Source of the DNA: Streptomyces alanosinicus
GTDB lineage: Bacteria > Actinomycetota > Actinomycetes > Streptomycetales > Streptomycetaceae
Reading direction: 5' to 3'
Assembly (NCBI RefSeq): GCF_014650595.1
Contig: NZ_BMVG01000001.1
Span: 1,054,001 to 1,118,000 of the forward strand
Length of the DNA: 64,000 nucleotides
The notes beneath the pieces were generated by a model that was given only the letters and a program-made list of their open reading frames with translations, was not told the origin of the DNA and did not search any database. The translations under genes and the position numbers were made by a program. Shown piece after piece: positions 34,358 to 42,579 of the stretch (the stretch's first letter is position 1; every line of letters starts with the position of its first letter).

Positions 34358-34780
34358 CTAGAGCAGGTGGCCGTGGTGACGCTCGCGCCACGTCGACTTC
34401 CCAACGCCGAGGACGACCACCTGCTTCGCTCCGAGCCGCGCACCCGTCTTCACCGACTGGGTGTTCACGTCCCAGTTCGATGCCACCAGCACCACCACAT
34501 GGTGCCCGTCGTCCGCCCTCAGCTTGATCCGGCTCTCGGCCACCCCGAGGTTCTCCAGCTGATCCTCAGCCTCTTCAGCGTTCTCCCCGACCAGGTCGGG
34601 CATCGTCACCGGGCCCGTCGCAACCGGCGCCCCCGCCGCCGGTTTGCCTTTCCCAGAAGCGTTGCACCCAGCTAGCGCCGACACCACAACGAGCACGAGC
34701 GCCGCGCTCCATCTGACCTGGACAACGACCGACAGGTGATCGGCTGCCGCCTGTGGGCCGCTGACGGCTCCTGAGCCCAC
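34358..34780 (-). CDS. Small lipoprotein with PASTA-like domain
   Basis: Up to 140 residues; GTG 34780 is the only ATG/GTG in frame before the signal peptide and has no ribosome site, so the true start is uncertain. The lipobox VSALAGC follows a hydrophobic stretch. The exported part has VTMPDLVGENAEEAEDQLENLG, resembling a single PASTA domain (V-P-D-L-VG...A...L...G), then a hydrophobic beta strand region. It lies antisense to a methyltransferase remnant at its 5' end. Possibly an envelope protein recognising cell-wall muropeptides; evidence is limited. Confidence 0.6.
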   Translation of the reverse strand: MGSGAVSGPQAAADHLSVVVQVRWSAALVLVVVSALAGCNASGKGKPAAGAPVATGPVTMPDLVGENAEEAEDQLENLGVAESRIKLRADDGHHVVVLVASNWDVNTQSVKTGARLGAKQVVVLGVGKSTWRERHHGHLL

Positions 34781-34963
34781 GTAGAAGGTGCAAGCGTGCG
34801 GCAGTCAGGGCCCCGACGACTCTGGGATGAAGTAGAGGCGGCTTGTCACTGGTGGGAGGAGCAGGAACGGCCCGGCCGGGACCGGTTCGGACTGACCGTG
34901 GACCGTGACGGACAGCGACTATGGCTCAACTCTGCGGACCAACTCGTGCCGGTCGTCGGCTGA
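34682..34963 (+). pseudogene. Remnant of a SAM methyltransferase (natural-product peptide type)
   Basis: In one plus-strand frame the sequence reads DRQVIGCRLWAADGS, an in-frame TGA at 34772-34774, then AHVEGASVRQSGPRRLWDEV, EAACHWWEEQERPGRDRFGL and TVDRDGQRLWLNS before a normal stop at 34961-34963. This resembles the C-terminal end of the isoaspartyl-methyltransferase-like enzymes that accompany ATP-grasp peptide maturase systems, where the DGSWA motif suggests the TGA replaces a Trp codon. The N-terminal catalytic domain is not found upstream. Recognition rests on memory of the family C-terminus. Confidence 0.6.
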
Positions 34964-35009
34964 GCCGCCCGCCCGTCCGTCGTTCCCCCGTGGCAGATGG
35001 GTGGGGCTC

Positions 35010-35165
35010 TACTGACAGAGTGCACCTCTTCGCGGCCGCACATCTCACCTGCGGCCCTCGGCAACTCATGCCGTGGAATGCGGACTTCAAGCTCATGTGG
35101 TGGTCGATGGATGACGCCCTCAAGGCCGTCCGCGAAGGCCGCTTCCTCCCGCAGGTCGGTGCCCG
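35010..35165 (+). pseudogene. Remnant of a Nudix hydrolase C-terminus
   Basis: One plus-strand frame reads DRVHLFAAAHLTCGPRQLMP, WNADFKLMWWSMDDALKAV and REGRFL, which fits the C-terminal part of ADP-sugar-type Nudix hydrolases (ADFK..WW.MDDA..AV..GRFL). The Nudix box itself (GX5EX7REUXEEXGU) is missing upstream, and the frame then runs into unrelated sequence. A third decayed fragment in the same patch. Confidence 0.5.
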
Positions 35166-35250
35166 TCGCGCGGCGGCCGGCCGTGGTCCTCCCGCCACCG
35201 TCTGTCCCCAGGGGTTCAGCGCGAACGAAGTGTTCTCGGGTGCGGAAACG

Positions 35251-35285
35251 CGACATCCCCGCCCGGACGGAGGCGAGGGATGTCG
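35251..35285 (-). terminator. Hairpin terminator after the 5'-nucleotidase gene
   Basis: CGACATCCC (35251-35259) pairs with GGGATGTCG (35277-35285), and an inner CGCC/GGCG extends the stem with one bulge. Placed 10 bp beyond the stop of the minus-strand nucleotidase gene. Confidence 0.7.
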
Positions 35286-35294
35286 GTGTGTCCG

Positions 35295-36965
35295 TCAGGC
35301 ACCCGGTCGGGCGGCGTCCTCGATGCGGCCGTCCGTGGCCGGTGTGAGTGTCTTCCGGGCGGTGATGTAGTCCAGCAGGTCCGCCGCCATCAGGTTGCGG
35401 CTGGTGCCCTGGCCGTCGGCCAGCATCGTGTACCCGTCACCGCCGGCGTTGGTGAAGTCGTTGGTGGCCGCCGTGTACGTGGTGGCGTCGTTCGCCACCG
35501 GCGTGCCGTCGTCGAGGGTCACCGACTGGACGCGGGACCCGGCCGGCTTGGCGGAGTCGTAGGTGAACCGCAGTCCTGAAACCTGCAGGAAGCCGCCGAA
35601 GCTGCCGGGTGCCTTGCTGACGCTGTGTTCCAGCACCGCCCACAGCTGCGCGCCCGTGAGCGTCCGTGTGAGCGACTGGTTGCCGAACGGCAGCACCGAG
35701 TACGCGTCACCCGTCACCAGGTCATACGGCGGACCGGCGGCATAGCCCGAGGAAGGACGCCTGAGCGAGGTGTCGGCCGGCAGATACCCCGAGGGGAGCG
35801 CCGCACGGATTCCGCCGCCGTTGGTGAAGGCGACCTGCGTCTTGTAGGTGGCCCGCAGCGCGTCGGCGGTCAGGTCACCCAGCGCCGTCTCCCGGCCCCG
35901 CACGTCGCTCTCCTCGTTCCCGAACAGCCCCGTCGCCGTTCCCACCGTGCTGTCGTAACGCTTCGCCATCTCGTCGCGGTAGGGCTTCAGCATCGCCACC
36001 ACCTCGGGATCCGGCTGTACCGCGTTGCTGACCGGTACGACGAACTCGGAGGCGGCGTTCACGACCCGGCCGCCGCGACGGCGGTCGTAGGTCAGCGTGG
36101 TGCGCGCATAGGTGGCGCCCTTGCTCCGGTTCTCAAGCACCAGGGCGCCGTTGATCTGACCCTGGTACCGCACATCGGTGTGGTCGCCCAGGACCAGATC
36201 GAAGCCGTGGACCTTCTGCGCGAAGTCCGTCAGCGGTCCGGTCTGGTTGCCCGAGGGGTCGGTGCCTTCGATACCGAGGTGGCCGAGGGCGATGAACACC
36301 CTGGCGCCGTGCCGGGCCGCCTCCGTACGCGCGCGCATGGCCGCGGCCGCCGGGTCGGCGACCGTCATCGTGCCGAGGTTTCCCGGCGCCACCAGGGTCG
36401 GGGCCTCGGGATTGGTCACGCCGATGATCGCGACCCGCACGCCGTCGACGTTCTTGATGGTGTAGGGGCTGACGTCGCTCAGGTTGTCGTCCAGGTGCGT
36501 CAGGTTCGACGACACGTACGGGAACTGCGCGGCGTCGATCTGGTCCTGCAGGTGCTCCAGGCCCTTGTCGAAGTTGTGGTTGCCGAACGTGTCGGCGTCG
36601 AAGCCCGCGTGGTTCATGAACCGGATCGTGGGCGTGTCGTCGAAGAAGCCGGAGATGGGCGCACTCGCGCCGACGGCATCACCGGCAGTCAGCAGCAGCG
36701 TGTCGGGGTTTTTCTCGCGGTCGGCCTTCCAGTACGAACTCAGCGCCGCCGCACCGCCCACGTCACCGACGCCACGTACGTTGAGCGGGTCGAGCTGGCC
36801 GTGGAAATCGGAGACGTTGAGCACCTGGATGTCGACGACATCGCTGCGGTGCGGGTTCCCGGGGTAGCCGTCATGCGGCGACCAGGCCGATGCGGGCAGA
36901 GCGCCGGAAACGGCCGCTGTCGCCGTGACCAGTGCGACCAACCCGAAACGGGATGGGGATCTCAT
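35295..36965 (-). CDS. Secreted 5'-nucleotidase / UDP-sugar hydrolase family protein
   Basis: 556 residues from ATG 36965 with CAGGAGAA just upstream. Sec signal (RFGLVALVTATAAVSGALPASA). Metallophosphoesterase motifs run in order: LNVSDFHGQL (Asp, His), TAGDAVGAS, GNHNFDKG, ALGHLGIEG and LGDHTDV, giving the two-metal site. The 5'-nucleotidase C-terminal domain follows (ALGDLTADALRATYKTQVAF, NGGGIRAALP, FGNQSLTRTLTG). It should release phosphate from extracellular nucleotides. A PHO-box-like repeat upstream suggests control by phosphate starvation. Not part of the remembered S. coelicolor gene order here. Confidence 0.9.
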   Translation of the reverse strand: MRSPSRFGLVALVTATAAVSGALPASAWSPHDGYPGNPHRSDVVDIQVLNVSDFHGQLDPLNVRGVGDVGGAAALSSYWKADREKNPDTLLLTAGDAVGASAPISGFFDDTPTIRFMNHAGFDADTFGNHNFDKGLEHLQDQIDAAQFPYVSSNLTHLDDNLSDVSPYTIKNVDGVRVAIIGVTNPEAPTLVAPGNLGTMTVADPAAAAMRARTEAARHGARVFIALGHLGIEGTDPSGNQTGPLTDFAQKVHGFDLVLGDHTDVRYQGQINGALVLENRSKGATYARTTLTYDRRRGGRVVNAASEFVVPVSNAVQPDPEVVAMLKPYRDEMAKRYDSTVGTATGLFGNEESDVRGRETALGDLTADALRATYKTQVAFTNGGGIRAALPSGYLPADTSLRRPSSGYAAGPPYDLVTGDAYSVLPFGNQSLTRTLTGAQLWAVLEHSVSKAPGSFGGFLQVSGLRFTYDSAKPAGSRVQSVTLDDGTPVANDATTYTAATNDFTNAGGDGYTMLADGQGTSRNLMAADLLDYITARKTLTPATDGRIEDAARPGA

Positions 36966-37013
36966 GGTTCTCCTGCGAAGGTATGTCGCGCCGCCGACAC
37001 CGTAGCCGGGCAT

Positions 37014-37031
37014 GGTGAACGGCAGGGGGAC
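37014..37031 (-). promoter_or_regulatory. PHO-box-like direct repeat
   Basis: On the minus strand the 11-bp units GTCCCCCTGCC and GTTCACCATGC stand head to tail (37031 to 37014 and on). The second has the perfect PhoP heptamer GTTCACC; the first matches 5 of 7. It lies 49-66 bp upstream of the nucleotidase start. Confidence 0.4.
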
Positions 37032-37156
37032 ATTCACAGCCGCCGCCATGTACAAGACGGCTACGCGCCCCGTCGGGTGACGTCGAAGCAGGTCGCGCTC
37101 TCCTGCGAGCGGCAGGGCGCCAGGCGCGCGGGTTCGCCCCAACCCTGGACATCAGG

Positions 37157-37175
37157 TGAGGTTAGGCTAACCTAC
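37157..37175 (+). promoter_or_regulatory. Iron box upstream of desE
   Basis: TGAGGTTAGGCTAACCTAC contains the 15-bp palindrome AGGTTAGGCTAACCT, the core of the DmdR1/IdeR operator. It sits about 52 bp upstream of desE and should repress it when iron is plentiful. The divergent nucleotidase promoter is about 190 bp away. Confidence 0.93.
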
Positions 37176-37226
37176 CTTCGAACCTGTCCGGCGGGCGCTC
37201 CGCCCCGTTCGAAAGCAGTCATACCC

Positions 37227-38273
37227 ATGTCCCAAGCCCGTGCCACCCACCTCACTCGCCGCGGCCTCCTCGTCGCGGGCGGCGCCGTCGGACTCGGTGG
37301 CGCGCTCGCCGCCTGCGGGGACGGCAAGGGCAAAGACAGTGACGCGGGCAGCGGGACGAAGGCCGGGAAGTCCGGCCCCTGGTCCTTCAAGGACGACCGC
37401 GGCACGAGCGTGAAGCTCGACAAGGTCCCGGCGGACATCGTCGCCTTCACCGGCGTCGGCGCGGCCCTCTACGACTACGGCGTCCAGGTCAAGGGCGTCT
37501 TCGGGCCGACGAGGACCAAGGACGGCAAGCCCGATGTCCAGGCCGGTGACATGGACATCAGCAAGGTGACGGTCCTCGGCAACACCTGGGGCCAGTTCAA
37601 CATCGAGAAGTACGCCTCCCTCGCCCCCGAGGTGCTGATCACCACGATGTTCGACGGCGCCGGGACGCTCTGGTACGTCCCCGAGGAGTCGAAGAAGAAG
37701 ATCGCGCAGCTCGCGCCCAGCGTCGCCGTCTCCGTCTACGACCGTCAGCTCACCGCGCCGCTGCAGCGCATGTGGGACCTCGCCGGGTCGCTCGGCGGCG
37801 ACATGAAGGCCGCCAAGGTGACGGACGCGAAGAAGCGCTTCGAGGCCGCGGCCGCCCGGCTGCGCGCCGCCGCCAAGGCCAAGCCGGACATCAAGGTCAT
37901 GGCCGGCAGCGCGAGCGACCCGCTCTTCTACGTCTCCGGCACCAACCTCTCCGTCGACCTGGAGTACTTCAAGGCCCTCGGCGTGAACTTCGTGGAGCCG
38001 CCGGAGAGCGCGAAGAAGCAGGGCGGCGGCTGGTACGAGTCGCTGAGCTGGGAGAACGTCGACAAGTACCGCGCCGACATCATCATGATGGACGACCGGT
38101 CCTCGGCGATCCAGCCCGCCGACATCACCAAGCCGACCTGGAAGAAGCTGCCCGCGGTGAAGGCCGGGCAGGTCATCTCCCGCTCCCCCGAGCCGATCCT
38201 GTCGTACGACAAGTGCGTGCCGCTGCTGACGACTCTGGCCGAGGCCCTGGAGAAGGCCAAGAAGGTCGGCTGA
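37227..38273 (+). CDS. desE: Ferrioxamine-binding lipoprotein DesE
   Basis: 348 residues from ATG 37227. The N-terminus has a twin-arginine pair (LTRRGLLVAGG) and a lipobox (ALAAC). The rest is the periplasmic-binding-protein fold of siderophore receptors: DIVAFTGVGAALYDYGVQVKG, LAPEVLITTMFDG, DIIMMDDRSSAI. It captures ferric desferrioxamine at the membrane for an ABC importer encoded elsewhere. An iron box lies upstream and desF downstream (76-bp gap). Position and sequence match the desEF-desABCD locus of Streptomyces. Confidence 0.92.
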   Translation: MSQARATHLTRRGLLVAGGAVGLGGALAACGDGKGKDSDAGSGTKAGKSGPWSFKDDRGTSVKLDKVPADIVAFTGVGAALYDYGVQVKGVFGPTRTKDGKPDVQAGDMDISKVTVLGNTWGQFNIEKYASLAPEVLITTMFDGAGTLWYVPEESKKKIAQLAPSVAVSVYDRQLTAPLQRMWDLAGSLGGDMKAAKVTDAKKRFEAAAARLRAAAKAKPDIKVMAGSASDPLFYVSGTNLSVDLEYFKALGVNFVEPPESAKKQGGGWYESLSWENVDKYRADIIMMDDRSSAIQPADITKPTWKKLPAVKAGQVISRSPEPILSYDKCVPLLTTLAEALEKAKKVG

Positions 38274-38349
38274 GGTCAGGGAAAACCTTCAAGACAGCGC
38301 GGACAGCGCGGAAAAGCCCTGAATCCCACCCCCCTTTCAGGAGCCACAC

Positions 38350-39204
38350 ATGACGACGGCCGTAGCCGCCCCGTTCCGGTTCTTCTCCCTGCAGGTCGTA
38401 CGGACGAGGCGGCTGGGGCCGTCTCTGCTCCGGGTCACCTTCGACGGTGCCGATCTGCGGGCCTTCCACTCCGACGGGTGTGACCAGTCCCTGTCGCTGT
38501 TCCTGCCGCACCCGGGCCAGCCCGAGCCCGTCGTGCCCCTGGATCTGGGGGACGGGTGGTGGCAGGCGTGGCGGGAACTGCCGGACGACATACGGGCGGT
38601 GATGCGCTCGTACACGCTGCGCGCCCTGCGCCGGGACGCCCTCGGCCACACCAGCGAGATCGACATCGACTTCGCGCTGCACGGCGTCGAGCCCGGCGCA
38701 CCCACCCCCGCCGGCCCGGCCTCCCGCTGGGCCTCCCGGGCCACCGCCGGCGACCGTGTCCTGCTGCTCGGGCCCGCCGTCGCCGACAACCGCGCGATCC
38801 GCTTCCGCCCGCCCGAGGACACCGGTCTCGTCGTGCTGTGGGGCGACGAGACGGCCGTACCGGCCGCGACCGCGATCCTGGAGTCCCTGCCGTCCGGCAC
38901 CCGCGTCCACGCCTGGCTGGAGGTGCCGCACGCCGGTGACATCCAGGACGTGCGCACGGACGCGGACGCGGAGATCACCTGGCTCGTACGGCACGACGGC
39001 GCCCCCATGGCCGTCGACGCCGTACGGGCCGCCCGACCGCCCCTCGGCGAGCGGCCGTACGTATGGCTCGCGGGCGAGTCGGGACAGATGAAGGCGCTGC
39101 GCCGGCACTTCGTCGGTGAGCGCGGGGTCGACCGGCGACGGGTGACGTTCGTCGGCTACTGGCGCCAGGGCCTGACGGAGGAACAGCTGCGGGCCGCGGA
39201 GTAG
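38350..39204 (+). CDS. desF: Siderophore-interacting ferric reductase-like protein DesF
   Basis: 284 residues from ATG 38350. FAD-binding siderophore-interacting (ViuB/SIP) pattern: VVRTRRLGPSLLRVTFDGAD, then MRSYTLRALRRD (the RxYTxR flavin motif), DRVLLLGPAVADN, and the SIP C-terminal region with YVWLAGESGQMKALRR. It likely reduces ferrioxamine in the cytoplasm to free iron. Co-transcribed with desE. Confidence 0.92.
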   Translation: MTTAVAAPFRFFSLQVVRTRRLGPSLLRVTFDGADLRAFHSDGCDQSLSLFLPHPGQPEPVVPLDLGDGWWQAWRELPDDIRAVMRSYTLRALRRDALGHTSEIDIDFALHGVEPGAPTPAGPASRWASRATAGDRVLLLGPAVADNRAIRFRPPEDTGLVVLWGDETAVPAATAILESLPSGTRVHAWLEVPHAGDIQDVRTDADAEITWLVRHDGAPMAVDAVRAARPPLGERPYVWLAGESGQMKALRRHFVGERGVDRRRVTFVGYWRQGLTEEQLRAAE

Positions 39205-39267
39205 CTCCGGAGCGACCCCCTCGGCGTGACACCGGTCACGGGTGCCGCACACCTTGATCCAGAAAAG

Positions 39268-39286
39268 TTAGGTTAGGCTAACCTAA
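39268..39286 (+). promoter_or_regulatory. Iron box upstream of desA
   Basis: TTAGGTTAGGCTAACCTAA is a perfect 19-bp palindrome equal to the DmdR1 consensus. It lies 57-75 bp upstream of desA, where it would block the promoter of the desABCD operon in iron-replete cells. Confidence 0.97.
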
Positions 39287-39342
39287 GTAGAACGGAATCC
39301 GTTCGCACCCCCGCACGGACCGTCCCCTCGGAGGACCCCCAC

Positions 39343-40785
39343 ATGCGCTCGCACCTGCTCAATGGCCTCACCGCGGAGCACTACCGCAGCTCCGTGACCG
39401 AAGGAGTCGAGCGGGTGGCGGCCAAACTCGCCACCACCGACCGTCCGTTCACCGGCGTCACGGTCGACGCCCTCACCCCCCGCGTCGACGCCATCGACCT
39501 GGACCGCCCGCTCAGCGACACCGCCGCCGTCCTGGACGAGCTGGAGGACCTCTACCTGAAGGACGCGGTCTACTTCCACCACCCCCGCTACCTCGCCCAC
39601 CTCAACTGCCCGGTCGTCATCCCGGCGGTGCTCGGGGAGGCCGTGCTCACCGCCGTCAACTCCTCCCTCGACACCTGGGACCAGTCGGCCGGCGGCACCC
39701 TCATCGAGCGCAAGCTCATCGACTGGACGACCCGGCGGATCGGCCTCGGGCCCGCCGCCGACGGCGTGTTCACCTCAGGCGGCACCCAGTCCAACCTCCA
39801 GGCGCTGCTTCTGGCGAGGGAGGAGGCCAAGACCGACTCCGTCGCCGACCTGCGCATCTTCACCTCCGAGGTCAGCCACTTCAGCGTGCAGAAGTCCGCG
39901 AAACTGCTCGGCCTCGGCCCGGACAGCGTCGTCTGTCTCCCCGTCGACCACGACAAGCGGATGCAGACCGTGGCCCTCGCCCATGAGCTGGAGCGCTGCC
40001 GGCGCGACGGGCTGGTCCCGATGGCGGTGGTCGCCACCGCCGGCACCACCGACTTCGGCTCCATCGACCCGCTGCCGGAGATCGCCGAACTGTGCGCGCA
40101 GTACGGGGTGTGGATGCACGTCGACGCGGCCTACGGCTGCGGGCTGCTCGCCTCGCTGAAGCACCGGGACCGGATCGCCGGCATCGAACGCGCCGACTCG
40201 GTCACGGTCGACTACCACAAGTCCTTCTTCCAGCCGGTGAGTTCGTCCGCGGTGCTGGTCCGGGACGCGGCCACGCTGCGCCACGCCACCTACCACGCGG
40301 AGTACCTCAACCCGCGCCGCATGGTGCAGGAACGTATCCCCAACCAGGTGGACAAGTCCCTGCAGACCACCCGCCGCTTCGACGCCCTCAAGCTCTGGAT
40401 GACCCTGCGGGTGATGGGCGCCGACGGCGTCGGCGCGCTCTTCGACGAGGTCTGCGACCTCGCGGCCGAGGGCTGGAAACTGCTCGCCGCCGACCCCCGC
40501 TTCGACGTCGTCGTCGAACCCGCCCTGTCCACCCTCGTCTTCCGCTACATCCCGGCGACCGTCACCGACCCGGCCGCGATCGACCGCGCCAACCTCTACG
40601 CCCGCAAGGCCCTGTTCGCCTCCGGCGACGCCGTGGTCGCGGGCACCAAGGTCGGCGGCCGCCACTACCTGAAGTTCACCCTGCTCAACCCCGAGACCAC
40701 GCCGGCCGACATCGCCGCCGTCCTCGATCTGATCGCCGGCCACGCCGAGCAGTACCTGGGAGAGTCCCTTGACCGCGCTTCCTGA
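39343..40785 (+). CDS. desA: Lysine decarboxylase DesA (desferrioxamine)
   Basis: 480 residues from ATG 39343. A group II PLP decarboxylase: [48 protein letters not shown], and the PLP lysine in [10 protein letters not shown] (Lys293). It makes cadaverine from lysine, the first step of desferrioxamine synthesis. First gene of the desABCD operon, 57 bp after the iron box. Confidence 0.96.
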   Translation: MRSHLLNGLTAEHYRSSVTEGVERVAAKLATTDRPFTGVTVDALTPRVDAIDLDRPLSDTAAVLDELEDLYLKDAVYFHHPRYLAHLNCPVVIPAVLGEAVLTAVNSSLDTWDQSAGGTLIERKLIDWTTRRIGLGPAADGVFTSGGTQSNLQALLLAREEAKTDSVADLRIFTSEVSHFSVQKSAKLLGLGPDSVVCLPVDHDKRMQTVALAHELERCRRDGLVPMAVVATAGTTDFGSIDPLPEIAELCAQYGVWMHVDAAYGCGLLASLKHRDRIAGIERADSVTVDYHKSFFQPVSSSAVLVRDAATLRHATYHAEYLNPRRMVQERIPNQVDKSLQTTRRFDALKLWMTLRVMGADGVGALFDEVCDLAAEGWKLLAADPRFDVVVEPALSTLVFRYIPATVTDPAAIDRANLYARKALFASGDAVVAGTKVGGRHYLKFTLLNPETTPADIAAVLDLIAGHAEQYLGESLDRAS

Positions 40786-42052
40786 AGCCAGCCGCACCTA
40801 TGACTTCGTGGGGATCGGGCTCGGCCCCTTCAACCTCGGCCTCGCCTGCCTCACCGAACCCATCGACGGCCTCGACGGTGTCTTCCTCGACGCCAAGCCG
40901 GACTTCGAGTGGCACGCCGGGATGTTCCTGGACGGCGCCCACCTCCAGACCCCGTTCATGTCGGACCTGGTCACCCTCGCCGACCCGACCTCGCCGTACT
41001 CCTTCCTCAACTATCTGAAGGAGAAGGGCAGGCTGTACTCGTTCTACATCCGCGAGAACTTCTATCCGCTGCGGGTCGAGTACGACGACTACTGCCGCTG
41101 GGCGGCCGGCCGGCTCAGCAGCGTCCGCTTCGGCCGGACCGTCACCGAGGTGACGTACGAGGACGAGCTGTACGTGGTCCGCGCCCACACCGGTGAGGTC
41201 TTCCGCGGCCGGCGCCTGGTCCTCGGCACCGGCACGGTCCCCTTCGTCCCGCAGGCCTGCCAGGACCTCGGCGGCGACTTCCTGCACAACTCCCAGTACA
41301 TGCACCGCAAGGCGGAGCTGCAGGCGAAGAAGTCCATCACGATCGTCGGCAGCGGCCAGAGCGCCGCCGAGATCTACTACGAGCTCCTCGCCGAGATGGA
41401 CTCCCACGGCTACCAGCTCAACTGGGTCACCCGCTCCCCGCGGTTCTTCCCGCTGGAGTACACCAAGCTGACCCTGGAGATGACGTCCCCGGACTACATC
41501 GACTACTTCCGCGCACTGCCCGAGGAGACCCGCTACCGGCTGGAGAAGCAGCAGAAGGGCCTGTTCAAGGGCATCAACTCGGATCTGATCGACTCGATCT
41601 TCGACCTGCTCTACCAGAAGAACGTCACCAGCGGCGACCGTCCCGTGCCCACCCGGCTGCTCACCAACTCCAGCCTGACGAGCGCCCGTCACGACGAGGG
41701 CGGCTACACCCTCGGCTTCCACCAGGACGAGCAGGACAAGGACTTCGAGATCGGCACCGAGGGCCTGCTGCTGGCCACCGGCTACCACTACGAGCCCCCG
41801 GCCTTCCTCACCCCGCTCCGCGACCGGCTGCTCTTCGACGGCCACGGCCGCTTCGACGTCGCCCGCAACTACGCCGTCGACGTCACCGGCCGCGGTGTCT
41901 TCCTGCAGAACGCCGGCGTCCACACCCACAGCGTCACCAGCCCCGACCTGGGCATGGGCGCGTACCGCAACGCGTACATCGTCCGCGAGCTGCTCGGCAC
42001 CGAGTACTACCCGGTCGAGAAGACCATCGCTTTCCAGGAGTTCGCCGTATGA
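40769..42052 (+). CDS. desB: Cadaverine N-monooxygenase DesB
   Basis: 427 residues from a TTG start at 40769 that overlaps desA by 17 nt; GGGAGAG precedes it and no better in-frame start exists. FAD motif [15 protein letters not shown], then [22 protein letters not shown], the NADPH motif [16 protein letters not shown], and ATGYHYEPP, all typical of lysine/ornithine N-hydroxylases (IucD type). It hydroxylates cadaverine to give N-hydroxycadaverine. Confidence 0.95.
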   Translation: MTALPEASRTYDFVGIGLGPFNLGLACLTEPIDGLDGVFLDAKPDFEWHAGMFLDGAHLQTPFMSDLVTLADPTSPYSFLNYLKEKGRLYSFYIRENFYPLRVEYDDYCRWAAGRLSSVRFGRTVTEVTYEDELYVVRAHTGEVFRGRRLVLGTGTVPFVPQACQDLGGDFLHNSQYMHRKAELQAKKSITIVGSGQSAAEIYYELLAEMDSHGYQLNWVTRSPRFFPLEYTKLTLEMTSPDYIDYFRALPEETRYRLEKQQKGLFKGINSDLIDSIFDLLYQKNVTSGDRPVPTRLLTNSSLTSARHDEGGYTLGFHQDEQDKDFEIGTEGLLLATGYHYEPPAFLTPLRDRLLFDGHGRFDVARNYAVDVTGRGVFLQNAGVHTHSVTSPDLGMGAYRNAYIVRELLGTEYYPVEKTIAFQEFAV

Positions 42053-42579
42053 CCTTCACCTTCCGTCCCGTCGATCCCCTGCAGGACGCCGAGCTCCTGC
42101 ACTCCTGGGTCACCCATCCCAAGGCCGCCTTCTGGATGATGCAGGATGCGAAACTGGAGGACGTCGAGCGCGCGTACATGGAGATCGCGGCGGACGCGCA
42201 CCACCACGCGCTGCTCGGGCTGCGGGACGGCGAACCGGTCTTCCTCATGGAGCAGTACGACCCCGCGCAGCGGGAGCTGACCGGCCTGTACGAGGCACAG
42301 TCCGGCGACATCGGCATGCACTTCCTCACCCCGGCGACCGACACGCCCGTGCACGGGTTCACCCGGTCCGTCATCACCGCCGTCATGGCCCGCCTCTTCG
42401 AGGACCCGGCGGTGCGGCGCGTCGTCGTCGAACCGGACGTGGCCAACAAGGCCGTACACGCCCTGAACGAGGCCGTCGGGTTCGTGCCCGAGCGGGAGAT
42501 CCAGAAGCCGGAGAAGACGGCCCTGCTGAGCTTCTGCACGCGCGAGCGGTACGCCGCCGCGACGGGGGTGGCCGTATGA
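42049..42579 (+). CDS. desC: Acyltransferase DesC
   Basis: 176 residues from ATG 42049, overlapping the desB stop (ATGA). An IucB/RhbD-type GNAT acyltransferase: [19 protein letters not shown], then [40 protein letters not shown] and [11 protein letters not shown]. It acylates N-hydroxycadaverine with succinyl- or acetyl-CoA to make the hydroxamate units. Confidence 0.95.
   Translation: MTFTFRPVDPLQDAELLHSWVTHPKAAFWMMQDAKLEDVERAYMEIAADAHHHALLGLRDGEPVFLMEQYDPAQRELTGLYEAQSGDIGMHFLTPATDTPVHGFTRSVITAVMARLFEDPAVRRVVVEPDVANKAVHALNEAVGFVPEREIQKPEKTALLSFCTRERYAAATGVAV

Noticed and set aside
34796..34963. Small stand-alone gene starting at GTG 34796
   Set aside because: The sequence continues in the same frame upstream across a TGA with matching family sequence, so it is better read as part of a remnant.
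34926..35256. Minus-strand open frames in the 34.9-35.3 kb patch
   Set aside because: Opposite the Nudix-like remnant, with no ribosome site or recognisable domain.
37769..38353. Plus-strand frame inside desE
   Set aside because: Arg-rich shadow of desE.
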